A stretch of DNA of 64,000 nucleotides from Nymphalis io. Its lineage: Eukaryota; Arthropoda; Insecta; Lepidoptera; Nymphalidae. The DNA lies in the NCBI RefSeq assembly GCF_905147045.1, contig NC_065888.1, positions 2,547,001 to 2,611,000 of the forward strand, read 5' to 3'. This document shows, piece by piece, positions 1 through 11,434 of the stretch (position 1 is the first letter of the stretch; each line of letters opens with the position of its first letter). Below the pieces are notes generated by a model. The model searched no databases. It was given only the letters and a program-made list of their open reading frames with translations, and was not told the DNA's origin. The position numbers and the translations under genes were made by a program.

Positions 1-1038
1 TAAGTGCTTCTCGTTTTCTTGAAACCAGTCGTAAGATTTTGCCTTTTGATAGCCAAAAATCTTGCCTGCAGTGTCAGTGAGAAGAGACTTGACTTTTTCC
101 CATTCGACTCGCGCTGATGCCGTACTATCCCAAGTTGCAACTTCTTCTCGGACGAGTTCCCCAAATGACTCCACTACTTCCATGTCACGAGTCTTGAAAA
201 GATTTATCTTTTTTCGACCGAGTGGCTTGGAAGAATGGACTCTTCTAGGGACAAGTCGGACTTTAGTAGCGACGAGGCTGTGATCGGTGTCGCAATCGGC
301 ACTGTGAAACGCCCGCGTGTGGAGCGTCTCCCGTAGATCCCTCCTTCTTGTTAGAGCAAGGTCTAATTGGTGCCAGTGTTTAGATCGAGGGTGCATCCAC
401 GAGACTTTCCGCATCATTTTGCCTTTAAAAAAGGTGTTGGTAACACACAGCTGGTGCCTTGAGCAAAACTCCAACAGTCGTTGTCCGTTGTCGTTAAGCT
501 TGCCTATGCCGTGTGCACCGAGGCATTCAGGCCAGGCTGATGTACCCTGACCGACGCGGGCATTAAAGTCACCCAAAATATGCAGTCTGTCAGTTGGATT
601 CACCCTGCGCACTGTCTCATCGAGCTGGCCGTAGAATTGATCCTTGGTCTCAGGTTTTGAACTAAGCGTCGGTGCGTAAGCGGAAATTAGCGTGACAAAG
701 CCGCTTTTTGTATTTAGACGCAAGACCATAATCCGCTCGGAAACGCCTACAGGTGTCTCTATGGCGTTGATGAGATGGTTTCGAACCGCGAAACCTACAC
801 CATGCTCTCGTGTTTCCAAGGAACTCTTGCTCTTCCAGTAAAAAGTGTAGTTAGCTTCGCGCAAAGACCCTTCGTCTTCAGTTCTGGTCTCTTGTAAGGC
901 TACGATATCGATATTGAGCCTTTTAAGCTCCACGTCGATACTGTAAGTTTTGCGCAGTTTTTGGGCGCAATCGGAGCTTCCGTAGGTGTTCGGGAAGCCT
1001 GTCCTCATCGTTCGGACATTCCATGTCGCAAAGCGCAT
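1..1038 (-). CDS. LINE endonuclease domain (N-terminal part of ORF), open to window edge
   Basis: From the ATG at 1038 the frame stays open for 346 codons to position 1 with no stop or frameshift. Catalytic-type motifs of the exonuclease-endonuclease-phosphatase fold are all present in order: TWN with N7, LQE with E50, SAYAPT with Y121, GDFNARVG with D157 and N159, and TDH with D252 and H253. These residues bind metal and cleave target DNA to prime reverse transcription. After about residue 266 the sequence is a basic linker leading towards a reverse transcriptase lying outside the window. ATG 1038 was chosen because the frame has a stop at about 1090-1092 and the conserved MRFATWNVRT start follows it. 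An undamaged frame suggests a fairly recent insertion, but the missing 3' part could still be broken. Confidence 0.85.
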   Translation of the reverse strand, partial: MRFATWNVRTMRTGFPNTYGSSDCAQKLRKTYSIDVELKRLNIDIVALQETRTEDEGSLREANYTFYWKSKSSLETREHGVGFAVRNHLINAIETPVGVSERIMVLRLNTKSGFVTLISAYAPTLSSKPETKDQFYGQLDETVRRVNPTDRLHILGDFNARVGQGTSAWPECLGAHGIGKLNDNGQRLLEFCSRHQLCVTNTFFKGKMMRKVSWMHPRSKHWHQLDLALTRRRDLRETLHTRAFHSADCDTDHSLVATKVRLVPRRVHSSKPLGRKKINLFKTRDMEVVESFGELVREEVATWDSTASARVEWEKVKSLLTDTAGKIFGYQKAKSYDWFQENEKHL

Positions 1039-1361
1039 GTAAGCAGCGTTGTTGTGGGTTTTGAGATTTTTGTTTCTTTGAGCAGGTGGTTAATGTCACA
1101 GCGTCAACGTCCAGCTGTAAGGCTTGTGTTCCGTTCACCCAGGCGGAACAAGTTAACGCTGAGGCGGATCAGTACCTTATTGATCGGGGGCTGCCCGACT
1201 TAAAGCAGGCGGTAACTGATCAATGGATCTACGATGGATCCTCCTACTGTCAAGAGTGGCCCCTGGCGTCCGCACTTACGCCTATTCGTGCTGACTTATA
1301 ACCGGTGACTGCCACTCTCCGAGTTGTTTTCCACCTGCAAGACAGGTGAGCGAAGTGTCCT

Positions 1362-1410
1362 CTCCGTGGATGCTGCTACGCCTGAGCCAGGCGTAGCAGC
1401 ATCCACGGAG
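1362..1410. repeat. Perfect 23-bp inverted repeat with 3-nt loop
   Basis: Arms 1362-1384 and 1388-1410 are exact reverse complements around an AGC loop. The hairpin sits at the outer 5' boundary of the RTE-like element. The inner arm continues into its leader, so the outer arm looks like a fold-back copy made at insertion or a structured 5' UTR. Confidence 0.9.
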
Positions 1411-2270
1411 TCCTCATATAGTCTAATTAATTTATCATAAATTTAAAACAAATAGACGCGCCCCAGTATAAGAAAAGAATTAGACATGCAACAAAAAATT
1501 GCAATACTGGAACATCTGTAAGAATTAGAATTAAAAATATCTAAAGTACAAAATCGCTTTGAATGTTCCTAAGAAAGTCTTCCTCCATTTAATCAGTGTT
1601 CCGATTTTTTGAAAATTAACTAGAACCCTTGTCTTCAGTGCAAATAAATATACGGGTTATTATATATTTTTGATTTTATGCGCTATTACTACAAGATTAC
1701 AAATATATTTGTAGCTAAGGACTAGTATTTGCACTTTCACGTTTAGTCATTTTCATCGATCATATTTATGCGGGGGCCATTCCCAAAAAACCAGTTCATT
1801 TATTATCATCTTATCGTCAACATGATTTCATCCAGATTTTTTAAAAGATGGCAAATTGTTTACGTTCGTAATGAAATTATATGAACATTTAGAGTATATT
1901 ATATATTGTTTATAAAAATATATATTCTAGTACGTCTCCAGCGTTTTTTGCAAATTCTGGTACAGTACCGTTCGTATAATATAAGTTTGTGAATAAATTA
2001 TTATATACTAGGTACAAACAACTGTTTTCTTTTTTTTTTAAATGTCGTAATAACAAACAAAAAACAATAAAAATTTAGAATTATAAGTACAGTTGATTTT
2101 CACTACAAATTATTGAGAATAGGTAATTTTAATTTAGCAAATTCAGATAAGAACTTTATATATTATAAATATTATTACATAAACAAATCTTAAATTTGTT
2201 CGCTGAAATCGTAAACAACGAAGCATCCAAGTTACGTTATTTACTGAAAAAAGCAAACCACATTCGAGTT
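1411..2270. other. AT-rich intergenic or intronic sequence
   Basis: No gene, repeat copy or coding signal recognised. There are many A/T runs and stops in all frames. Confidence 0.7.
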
Positions 2271-2720
2271 TACAAACATGATCGTGTTAAAGACTCCCGC
2301 GGGGGAGCGCTGCGCAAAAATAAATTGTAAGATCAGAAGGCAGGCAATAAACCTAAAACAATGTTATACAAAACCAAGAATTTTGGTTCTGGTTTGCAGA
2401 GCGCACTCGAAGTAGGGAAATTCTTCAACAACATTGTTTCTAAATTAAAACAATCTCATAATTGCACATTCTCCAACTTCTTTGATGCAGCATATTGTCC
2501 GAGGGAGCGCAGGGCGCGGGGGGTGCGGGGAAGGGGTCGCTTGGGGTAAGTTTTGAGGCAAAGTTAAGCCGATTAAGTGTCATTTCCGCCGCGGAACTAG
2601 CACTGTTCATTAAATATTTCGAGCGACTTAATTGCTAAGGCCTTAGTCTACTCGGTTTTGAAATGTGGACTGATTCGATTGAACAGTTGATCAATTACTT
2701 ATTTCGCTTTTGAATTTCAA
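2271..2720. promoter_or_regulatory. GC-elevated non-repetitive patch, candidate conserved non-coding DNA
   Basis: The stretch contains blocks such as tcccgcgggggagcgc and a G-rich run at about 2500-2548, unlike the A/T-rich sequence on either side. A plus-strand frame of 62 codons (2361-2549) ends inside a gtaagt donor-like string at 2547, so it could be an exon end. I recognise no protein and prefer regulatory DNA. This is inference from composition only. Confidence 0.25.
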
Positions 2721-5160
2721 CGCTAGAAGAGATTTAATCTACAATATTAATGATGAATCAATGCATATTTCTATGATAAGTTATATGTTTTATATTATTA
2801 TTTAATACCTTTTCAACTTTAAAATATAATAATATTATTATTACTTTTTCCATTTAAAGGTAAAGTTTGCTAGCAATATTTTCAAAAAAGTTACTGTTAG
2901 CTTTATTAATATTATATTTCGCCCTTTAGTTAACTGTGCGCCTAAAGCCAGTAAAATTTCAGATTACACCCGCGCGTCCCTTACTCGCTCTTCTTGGTAC
3001 GAGATCCCATTTCTATGATTTTTCTATCTACAACGGCCGGTAGTATTTTATTTAAATTTATTTTCTTGTTGTATATACTTTACTAATGATTATTTCAACT
3101 ATAATATGACAATACAAAGCGTTTTCAACATTTTTTACGAAGTTTCGTTTCAACAGCGCCGCAGCGGCTAATTTAACAAACAAATATATATTTGAAGTAT
3201 GGGTAACTTACGACGGTGTGGTTTTCACGGAAAGAAAATGTAGCAAGCAAAATGATTTTTATAGTTATAGTAATAAAACGAAAGCGTTTTAGACAAATAC
3301 ACTTAAGGTCAGCCCTAGATTATTTGTTTATATAATTAATTATCCAGTTTTTGTTTCAATCACCTATAGCATTACGAGAATACATAAAAAAAGTGAAAAA
3401 GGTAAAGACAATTCGAGATTTTTTTATCGATAAAGTATAACATTTTAATTCTTTTATATTTTTAATCAAACAAAACCCTATAAAATATAATGTAATCATA
3501 TATATATATATTATGTTTAATTAATTTGGGCTATTCTGTAAAAATAAACTCGAGATTCACCGCAAAAATAGGTCGTGAAATATCAGAAAGTGATATGCGA
3601 CATTGATCATAATAATTATAATATTTCAAGAATACACGCGTCAAAATATTATATCACCATAAGTCGGTTGTCAACATTTACGGGTGAGAAATGAAGTGAC
3701 TTTTTACAGAACGGCACTGCAGAAGTGTGTACCTTAAATAAATAAATAAGATATAAATATAGGATCTAAGTTGATCACTGATAGACCAGGCATGTTATTC
3801 AATATATTGCGAACATAAACAAGTGCTTCAAAGATATTTGATTTAATTTTATTTAAAAATAGCTGCCTGTCTCGTGTTAGGGTTACATATGGATTTTATT
3901 CCTACTTATATTTATGCCTAGTCTTAAAACTATAAAGTATTATAAAAGTTCCACATTAATCGGATTAGCAGTTGTTGCGTGAAATTGAAAAAAATATCAA
4001 AAGAAACTTATCTCTGTATTGTAATCAGTATGTTTTTACTATAATAAGTAGAAGGGTTTATAAATCTGATTGGTTGTTGCTTCTTGTTTGTAGAACACAA
4101 CATCGAGTTATAATGAAATATAAACAATTATAGTAAAACTGACTTTCCTTAGTAAATAAATCGAAAAAGCCGTGAGTGTCCATTATAGTCAATTGGTCTA
4201 GACAAGGCACGTGTTGAAACTATTCTCACGGGAAAACGAATTACTCGTGTAAGATAAATAAAAGAACTACGCTACGGATAAACCGAATACCAATTAAAAG
4301 GTAAAATAATTTAGTTCGACTCCCGTTTTCTTTATTTTCTTCTATTGATATACCGAAGAGAAATAGCGAGTGAAATTCGTAATGAATCATTTATAAGTAA
4401 ACTTTGACTACCTACGTTTAGTTCATTTATATTGTATTTTTTTAAATAAAAGCTTGACAAAGGAACATGTATTCTAATTTATGGTAGTCACCGTTTACGA
4501 TGGATATCTGCAACATATACGGAGTAGGTAGTTTTTTCATCTGTTATTTGTATGCTACTAGAATTTGCCTGCTTGTGATGTGGAGATGCTCAGATTAGGT
4601 AAAATAAGTAGTCTATATCTGTCTTTGGGGTCAATGGATTAGCCTTGAAAGCGTAATAGATAGAGTTAATTCATATTTACAATATTAGTACTAATTCAAT
4701 AGATTTATTAATTATCGTACAGCGCGGAAATGCGGCCTGCATTATTGGTAGCTTTGCGTCGGGTGGGTATCGGTAGGAACTATTTAAAATTTGACTCAAG
4801 TAATTATAAAAAAAAAATTGACATTGTTATATTTCTGTATTAACGTGTAAACTATTTTAACTTGGATATAATATTTATGTTTCAATGTAATATTAAATAA
4901 TTTTTAGTTAGTAATTACGATTATGATTATCTATGAATTAATAAATCAATGTATATTGAATGAAAAAAAAAATGTATACTATGGAAACTATATACAGTTA
5001 TTTTTATAATATTCAAAAGATGTATTATTTTAGTTTAGTGTTCCAATCGAGATGTGGAATGGAGATGTGGAAGAGGGCAGAGTTCAGGTTTTACCATTTA
5101 GAACATTAATATATATATAATAAATAATAATCAGAGAACAGTTGAGGTGTAAAAAAATGA
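2721..5160. other. AT-rich sequence without recognised features
   Basis: Long AT-rich tract with short poly-A/T runs and a (TA)n stretch near 3500. No coding frame or known repeat seen. Confidence 0.65.
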
Positions 5161-5400
5161 ATCCGTACAATTACCTACATGTGTGGGCGGCCTAAGCATG
5201 TCTGGCGTATCACTTTTTCAATATCCCGATCCCGGACCTAATGGCCACCAGATGGCAAGTTTCGAAAGTGATGCTATCAAAAAGCGATAGGCCGCGGTTT
5301 CGCCGGTTATCGAAGCACTTTGCGCCTCTGACGGGGGTCAACTTACACCATGTTATACGCGTGTAAAGGTTCCCGTAAATATACTTTGACTTAGGTATTG
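5161..5400. other. GC-elevated patch of unknown nature
   Basis: Locally GC-richer sequence with cccgatcccgg, taggccgcgg and gacgggggtca. No long frame and no family I recognise; it could be an old repeat or conserved non-coding DNA. Confidence 0.25.
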
Positions 5401-6339
5401 TATTTTATTGGCTGTTCATTTTTTTATTTTATCTATTAACGGCTTAAAACATTTATATTCCCAAAAGGTTAACCTGAAATCACTTTCAGAGAAAATATCA
5501 TATTATAAAAAGAATAAATATACATAAGCCGATTAGTATTGTTATATATCGTGTTTATTAAGGCCTAGGCTTTTTGGGCTTAAATATATATTTGTTGTTC
5601 TTTTGTATACCTATAGATCACACTTTTTGTGCTTTAAATGTGGCGTTATAAGATCACACTAAAATTATAAATGTTAAAGTACCATATGTCTGATTATTAC
5701 CTCATCTAGACTTAAGTCAAATGTTTAAATAAGTAGGTAGGTACCTGGTAGCTTAGGAACTGGTGATAAATTCTTAGGTACATAAATTACAGCAAAAATG
5801 AATATGTCAGCTAGTTATTTTTAGAGGTGGTGGTCCAATGATGAAATTCATATAAATTCATTCAATAATAGCTTAAATTATGATAATATATATAATGGAA
5901 ATTTTATGATATTTTAAATACTTTTCTATATAATAAATCATTTAAGAAAACACTTAGCTGGACGAAACCTTCTATTTATTAGAATAAAAAACACAGGGAA
6001 ATATAAAAAAACACGTTTTTGGTTTTTAAGTTTGAAATGTGTTTTGGCACTACGAACGTAAATTATGAATGTTTTTCTTAATGTCTTATTTAATATAATG
6101 TATTTGTAACAAACATTTTTACATAATTTTTTTTCTGCGCCCCTTCTCTATAAAATCTTTAACTATACCAATCTCACACATCTTCATGCGCGCAATATTC
6201 TTAAAAGGGTTGCAATGTTTTCTTTTCACGTAATATATAGTTCGTTTGTTATTTTTACTGGGCTTACATAATCCGATTTATATTAAAGTTTTAAATAATG
6301 ATAAGGAGATGACTAAGTTGTTAGAATAAGTAAATTATA
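5401..6339. other. AT-rich sequence without recognised features
   Basis: Nothing gene-like or repeat-like recognised. Confidence 0.6.
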
Positions 6340-6432
6340 GCAGAAGATTGCGGGTTGTAATTGTGAAAACTCGTTCAAGCACTTGGCTTGTATGCACAAG
6401 CTTAATTTGTGTTTATTATTCACCTCGTGGTT
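6340..6432 (+). mobile_element. SINE family C, diverged fragment
   Basis: It matches the part of family C after the tRNA-like B box: gattgcgggtt, then tgcacaagcttaatttgtg and cacctcgtgg. The head and 3' half are missing. It abuts a family A fragment. Confidence 0.5.
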
Positions 6433-6446
6433 AGAAATACTTAGTA

Positions 6447-6606
6447 TTTGCGTCCTGGTTTGAATAATGGGTATATGAGTCAGTATAATTATAAATCATA
6501 AGGACATAACATCATAGTTTCCAGGTTTGGTTGCGAATTGCCGCTGTAAGGAATGGTTAATATTTCTTACATCGCGCTTACTTGCGGTAGTGGTGGCGGT
6601 GGTGAC
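6447..6606 (+). mobile_element. Short repeat family A, diverged 3' half
   Basis: It follows the family A order: tcctggtttgaa, gtcagtataatta, aaggacataacatc, gtaaggaatggttaa, atttcttac and ggtggtgacc. It is interrupted by substitutions and lacks the 5' third. Confidence 0.6.
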
Positions 6607-7829
6607 CGCTATGCAAATTGTAAAAAACATAAGTGTTTTTGATATATATATATATATATCAGTAATATAAAGTTGGTATCATATATAGCCAAATATATAT
6701 TACCAAAATGTGCCTTCATGTTAATTATCAAATTGTAGCTATATGATCTTTTCAAATAATAAAAAAAAAACCTTATGTTATTTCCTGGAGATGTATTTGT
6801 CCATCTCCGAACATGTGATGAATTATAAAAGCAAATAAATACATAAAATTTTGGGTGCATGTCCGGAATAGATTCTCCGATTTTTCATTAAGTAATCACT
6901 GAATCAGTGAACGAGTTCAGGGATTACAATAAAATTAAATTGTTAAAGTCATTTCATATTTTTGCATCATAAGACTATCTCTAACAAGTTAAGTTTAAAT
7001 TAAATATATAATATTGCTTTAGAATTATAGGTAATAAAGATGTACTCTCAATTAGGAAGCAAATTACATTTACAGCTCGGCGGCTTAAGCTTATCTTATC
7101 TCCTGTATTTTATTCCCTGTAAAATAGAAGCGACTTTTATTGTAAGTGAATTCTTTTAACTTAATTTTGTTACGCGTCAAGCGTCAAAGTATTGCGAGTC
7201 GATTTACTTAAAGTATATAAAATGTTGCGACGAAAGAGAAATGTACAAAGTCCCTGTAGAGTTGTATGAATAATTTTCTTAAATAAGGGTAACATTTTAG
7301 CTACCCGTATGCATTGTTATTCAGTCGACGGAGTCTAAGGCGCGCACGCCCCTCAGCTTATCGTCGGCATCCAGCCGTTGTAAATTAAATAAATATACAT
7401 CTAATGAGCGGAAATATAATGCATGACTAAGCTAAGTAATTGCTTCATTGGTCAATAAAGATTTTCTGTTAAAAACCTATCGAATTACTTTATATTTCTT
7501 TACTGATAAAAAATATGTCTTAGTACTTGAAAATTCATTTTGCATTTTAACTTATTTGTACTACATGAAGTTCTTGTATTGAACATTTCACTTTGATTAT
7601 TTTAATGTAAATTCCAGCGAGATTGTTACTTTTTCATTTTAAAATTAAAATATGACTATGTATCAAAAGAAAAAAAAAAGAATGCGGAAAGTTGCTGTGT
7701 AAATTAATTCTGAGTAAGAAACTTATAAAAGGTGATTTTGATTTTGTTTATGAAGATTAACGAAACACAATACCTTACGTTCTTAACAATGAGTGCTTCT
7801 TGAAAAAAATTTAGTAACTGTTAAATTTA
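6607..7829. other. AT-rich sequence with one GC-richer patch
   Basis: Mostly AT-rich with a (TA)n run at 6643-6659. Positions 7318-7385 are GC-richer (aaggcgcgcacgcccc) and may be a conserved non-coding block. No gene seen. Confidence 0.5.
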
Positions 7830-7972
7830 GTTCTTATATAGATAATTACAACCAGACTCAGGATAAACAGACATGTTCATGTACACAAATGTCTGTCCTG
7901 GGTGGGAATCGAACCCACAACCTTCGGCGTGAAAGGCAAGTGTTCTACCAACCACGCCAACCGTCTCGTCAA
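7830..7972 (-). mobile_element. tRNA-derived SINE family D, 3'-truncated
   Basis: On the minus strand it starts with a tRNA-like head: an A-box-like segment ggcgtggttggtag, an anticodon-loop-like ctttcac and a B box ggttcgattcc. The body reads towards tgtctgtttgtcctgag. It is close to the head of the fuller copy at 15.3-15.5 kb and stops at about 7830. The loop suggests a tRNA-Glu-like ancestor, an inference. Confidence 0.85.
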
Positions 7973-8060
7973 ATAAGCTACCGTGATATGACTTGTTACT
8001 GTACAGATTTACACACAGAATACAAATATTTTTTGACTATACTATTTTTGAATATAATAA

Positions 8061-8322
8061 TCCACTCGTCACACATTCTACCGTCGAATTTAGTATTGGT
8101 GTGTTTCGGTTTGAAGGGTCAGTGAGTCAGTGTAACTAAAGGCACAAAGGACATAACATCTTTCCCAAGGTTTGTCTGGCATTGACGATGTAATGGTAAA
8201 TATTTGTACACCGCTAATGACTATAGTCGGTGGTGATCACTTACCATCGTATGATGGCAATGGTATGATGGTAAGTGATGGTCGATGGATATCATCGACC
8301 TACCTGTTTCATAAAAAAAAAA
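8061..8322 (+). mobile_element. Short repeat family A with rearranged 3' end
   Basis: It matches family A from the ccactc-tcag box through cggtttgaagggt, aaggacataacatc and ggtggtgatcacttaccatc. The usual end is replaced by a local inverted or duplicated segment (8230-8300) before cctacctgtttcata and a poly-A run. Confidence 0.8.
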
Positions 8323-9019
8323 CGAAATTTTCAACATCACATTTATTATGAGTTGACGTCCATTCCGCCATTTTTTTAGTTTTAATTTAAAAAAAAAGTT
8401 CATTACCGATCATCAAAATTACCGCGTATTATATATTAATTTAAAAATAGTTAACATAATTGTTAGTGGCAATAATTATACTCTTGGATTTAAAGTTGAG
8501 TATCATGTAATCAATATAATACGAAACGATGAGCACGTTTTATATTGTCTGTTTTCTTTAAACAAATATCTTCAAACGAAACATCCACAGCTATTATTCG
8601 CCTTTGAGGTTCTGTCACAGTACAAATATAAGATAAATTTAAAATAAGAGTTGGGACTCCCACGTCCAGCATTAATCTGAGAACGTAAGGGTTGTTTCGT
8701 ACGAAGGCTTTTGAAGCGGTCGGGCGGCCGGCCTTTGACTAGTGCAGGCGCATTTTGATAGTGCTATCGATTTCAAATATTCTGAATAGACTTTACTATT
8801 ATATATTCCTTTATATCTTTTGTTGGTCATGTAATTTTGTTAAGAAATTCAAGTATCTTGATATCAATGCGTCGTATTGGAATTTTGTTGAGACTGTCTC
8901 ATTTATTGTTATGGCTAGTATATTGAGGAAATATTTATTTATTTAGGATTACCAACATGACTTGCGCCTTAAGGTTAGCCCGGGCAGATTCCACCCACAA
9001 TGGACTTAGTATCTTAGGA
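8323..9019. other. AT-rich sequence with a GC-richer patch
   Basis: Positions 8640-8760 contain gcggtcgggcggccggcc, unusual for the area, with no supported frame. The rest is AT-rich. No gene seen. Confidence 0.5.
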
Positions 9020-9080
9020 ATAAGATCTTAGTTTCCAAGTTTGGAGGCGCTTTGTGTATGAAATAGTATATATTTCTTTT
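9020..9080 (+). mobile_element. Short repeat family A, small remnant
   Basis: agatcttagtttccaagtt and ggaggcgctttgtgtatg follow the middle of family A. The remnant is directly followed by a family B copy. Confidence 0.45.
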
Positions 9081-9083
9081 AAT

Positions 9084-9294
9084 GACTGCTTCGTTGGTCT
9101 AGTTGTACATGTAAGGCCGCAGCTCCCGTGCCTCGGAAAGCACGTGTATATACGTCCCATCGGGTTATGAGAGTTAGGAAATAATGAGTTCATCTGTGTT
9201 TGCGCACACACTTGTGCACTATAATATGTCCTGTGCAGTTGGCTAATTTTTCTTCAAATTGGCCGCCGTATCTACAATCGATCTAGAGGACGGT
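9084..9294 (+). mobile_element. SINE family B, internally deleted
   Basis: It starts with the tRNA-like A-box region ttcgttggtctagt and jumps to ctcccgtgcctcggaaagc. It then runs through ttatgagagt, tttgcgcacacacttgtgca, tgcagttggctaat and ggccgccgt to ctagaggac. The B-box part of the head is missing. Confidence 0.8.
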
Positions 9295-9679
9295 ATTTGA
9301 TATTTGGTTCGTACAATAACAATTTTTGATGATTACGTTGTCTAATAAAAATTGCGCTATGTTTGGTCATTCTCTTCTCAAATCTTTACAACCGCATAAA
9401 TGTATTTAAAACAAATCCGTACAAGAAATAAATATATATAATATAAATATGAATATGAAGGCGAGATATTTGCGAGCTGTGTAAGCGTTTTCCTTTGTAT
9501 AGAACGAATTATTGTTCGTTTGTGACAAGATTGTGATCTATTATTATGTTATCTATTTCATTTTAATGTATGTAAGGTTTAAAGTATTATAAAGGAGTAC
9601 GAGATTATCGTTAAGCATTGACCATGAGTTACCCCTTAGTTACAAATCAAATATCAGTATCAGTCTAAATAAAAAAAAA
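9295..9679. other. AT-rich sequence without recognised features
   Basis: Nothing gene-like or repeat-like recognised. Confidence 0.6.
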
Positions 9680-10004
9680 GCCGAGATGGCCTAGTAATTA
9701 GAACGCGTGAATCTTAGCTTATCCGGTGCTTAACCGGGTTCAAACCCGGGCAAGCACCACTGAATTTTCATGTGCTTAATAATAATTCATCTAAGTAATT
9801 ATAATTCATCTCGTGCTTGACGGTGAAGGAAAACATCATGAGGAAACCTGCATGCGTCTAATTTTATTGAAATTATGTCACATGTGTATTCTACCAACCC
9901 GCATTGGACCAGCGTGGTGGAATAAGCTCTAAACCTTTTCCCCAAAAAGGGAGAGGAGGCCTTTGCCCAGCAGTGGGACATTAACAGGCTGTTACTGTAC
10001 TAAA
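9680..10004 (+). mobile_element. SINE family C, near full length
   Basis: The tRNA-like head gccgagatggcctagtaatt with B box gggttcaaacc is followed by the body: ccactgaattttcatgtgc, gtgaaggaaaacatcatg, cgcattggaccagcgtgg and cccagcagtgggacat. It ends in an A-rich tail at about 10000. The copy has a small internal duplication of the aattcatct segment near 9785-9810. Confidence 0.9.
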
Positions 10005-11370
10005 TAAAAAAAAATGACAAAAAATGATACATATTTAAAAAAATAATAATAATGATATTTACATTAGTAAATATATTATATATTTATTGCCAGGCTAAGA
10101 ACTAACAGCTTTAGTACTTGCGAAGGCTATAATATCATTCGTATAAGAGAACTAGCCAAGTCAGGCCTTAGGCTTTAATATATCATCCTAAGTTATGAGA
10201 AGAAATGATATTTTAAGTTGTTATAAAATATTTTATTTTGTTATAAAGAAATTTCAGGACTGACCATGGAAATTGGTACCCATCTCACTTCTTTTGTCGT
10301 TGAAGTCAACAACCAAGGCATATATCATAATATTGAGCTTTGGCTTTTGACTCTCATTTTACATTTATGTTTTTGATGGGATTAATCTTTTCCAAATCCA
10401 AATGAATTTTCAAAGCCAAGAATTGTTCTCATTTCGCTTTTGGTCCAACACTAGTCAATGATTTATTATTTACACGAACAGAAAAAAAAACATATAACGA
10501 CATGCAAATAAAATCAAAGTTCAATGCTCTGGATATCTTGAAACGTGTCCTTTAAAAGGCATCTATTTAAATAACATCCACATATAATTAATAACTTATT
10601 TTAATAATACTTCTAAAATTTGTTACAATAAAAAATATGGCAAATATTTTTCAATATTTTTTTATAAGTGTACCTTTTTCCAGTTCTTCAGTACAAATTG
10701 GTTTAGGTATGTAGACGACAATAAGCTAAGTGTTTAAGATAGAACTTATGACTTTAACATCGCTTGTAAACCCGTTTACCATTGCGCTATTTACGTTCAA
10801 TTATTAAAAATTATGGAATAATGCAATAGCTGTCATGAAAAGTTTCATGTATTACGTAAGAGTAATGTAAACAGCAACGTAATGCAGCGTTACGGCACCA
10901 CAACAGGTGTAAAATAACCGCAAAGGCTACGTTTGATTAAATTAAAAACATAATTGTAATATGCATAATACGAGCTCACAGCCTCGTTGGTGTTTTGGCT
11001 GGTTCATATTGCTGGTTAAGTGCTGAAGGTGGTAAGTTCGAGGACTTTCTCGTGATTTTTTTTTCTATTGAGAAAATTTTATGCTGTTTGTTTTTAATCA
11101 AACACTAATGCAGTTTACATAAAATGTTTTATTTTTACCTTTGAACTGGATTTACCCATATGTGGAGTAATATTAGCAATTTATAATCCTAGTTAAAAGT
11201 TCTACAAACCATACATATAAAAATCGTGTATATTATTGAAAGCCCCTGATAACATTTCACACTACAAACGCATACAATTTTTCGCCACGACGACGTTACA
11301 GCGGGCATGACGAAAAGCGTGGGCGCTGTGAATATATATGCGTACTCCTAACGTCCACGTTTTTAGCCAT
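10005..11370. other. AT-rich sequence without recognised features
   Basis: No gene or repeat recognised. A Ttta-rich stretch continues to the TA microsatellite. Confidence 0.6.
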
Positions 11371-11388
11371 ATTTATATATATATATGT

Positions 11389-11430
<42 letters not shown>
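11371..11430. repeat. (TA)n microsatellite
   Basis: About 60 bp of almost pure TA directly follows the 3' end of the family A copy at 11431 (in that copy's own orientation). It was probably seeded by the element's tail. Confidence 0.9.

Positions 11431-11434
<4 letters not shown>

Larger units (their letters stand above)
1..1410 (-). mobile_element. RTE-like non-LTR retrotransposon, 5' part, cut by window edge
   Basis: A LINE on the minus strand whose 5' end lies near 1410 and whose reverse transcriptase part would lie left of position 1. Seen: about 370 bp of GC-richer leader (1039-1410), then a long open reading frame for an apurinic-endonuclease-like domain reaching the window edge. The leader begins with a perfect hairpin at 1362-1410. 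The protein resembles what is often annotated in insects as craniofacial development protein 2-like or endonuclease-reverse transcriptase, which is known to be LINE-derived. It is a different family from the 23.6-26.9 kb element, because the endonuclease start reads TWNVRTMRTG here and TWNVRGLLSPGK there. The clade assignment (RTE) comes from motif style and is an inference. Confidence 0.85.

Noticed and set aside
2361..2549. Possible exon ending at a gtaagt donor
   Set aside because: The donor string is good but no acceptor, homology or coding bias supports it; kept only as a GC-elevated patch.
7905..7971. tRNA-Glu-like gene (also at 15475-15540)
   Set aside because: A and B boxes are good, but both copies continue into the same SINE body and the acceptor stem does not pair as in a true tRNA.
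8221..8403. 60-codon frame and other short frames inside family A, B and C copies
   Set aside because: Translations of SINE sequence, including the frames at 36200-36388, 55590-55874 and 59287-59571, are non-coding.
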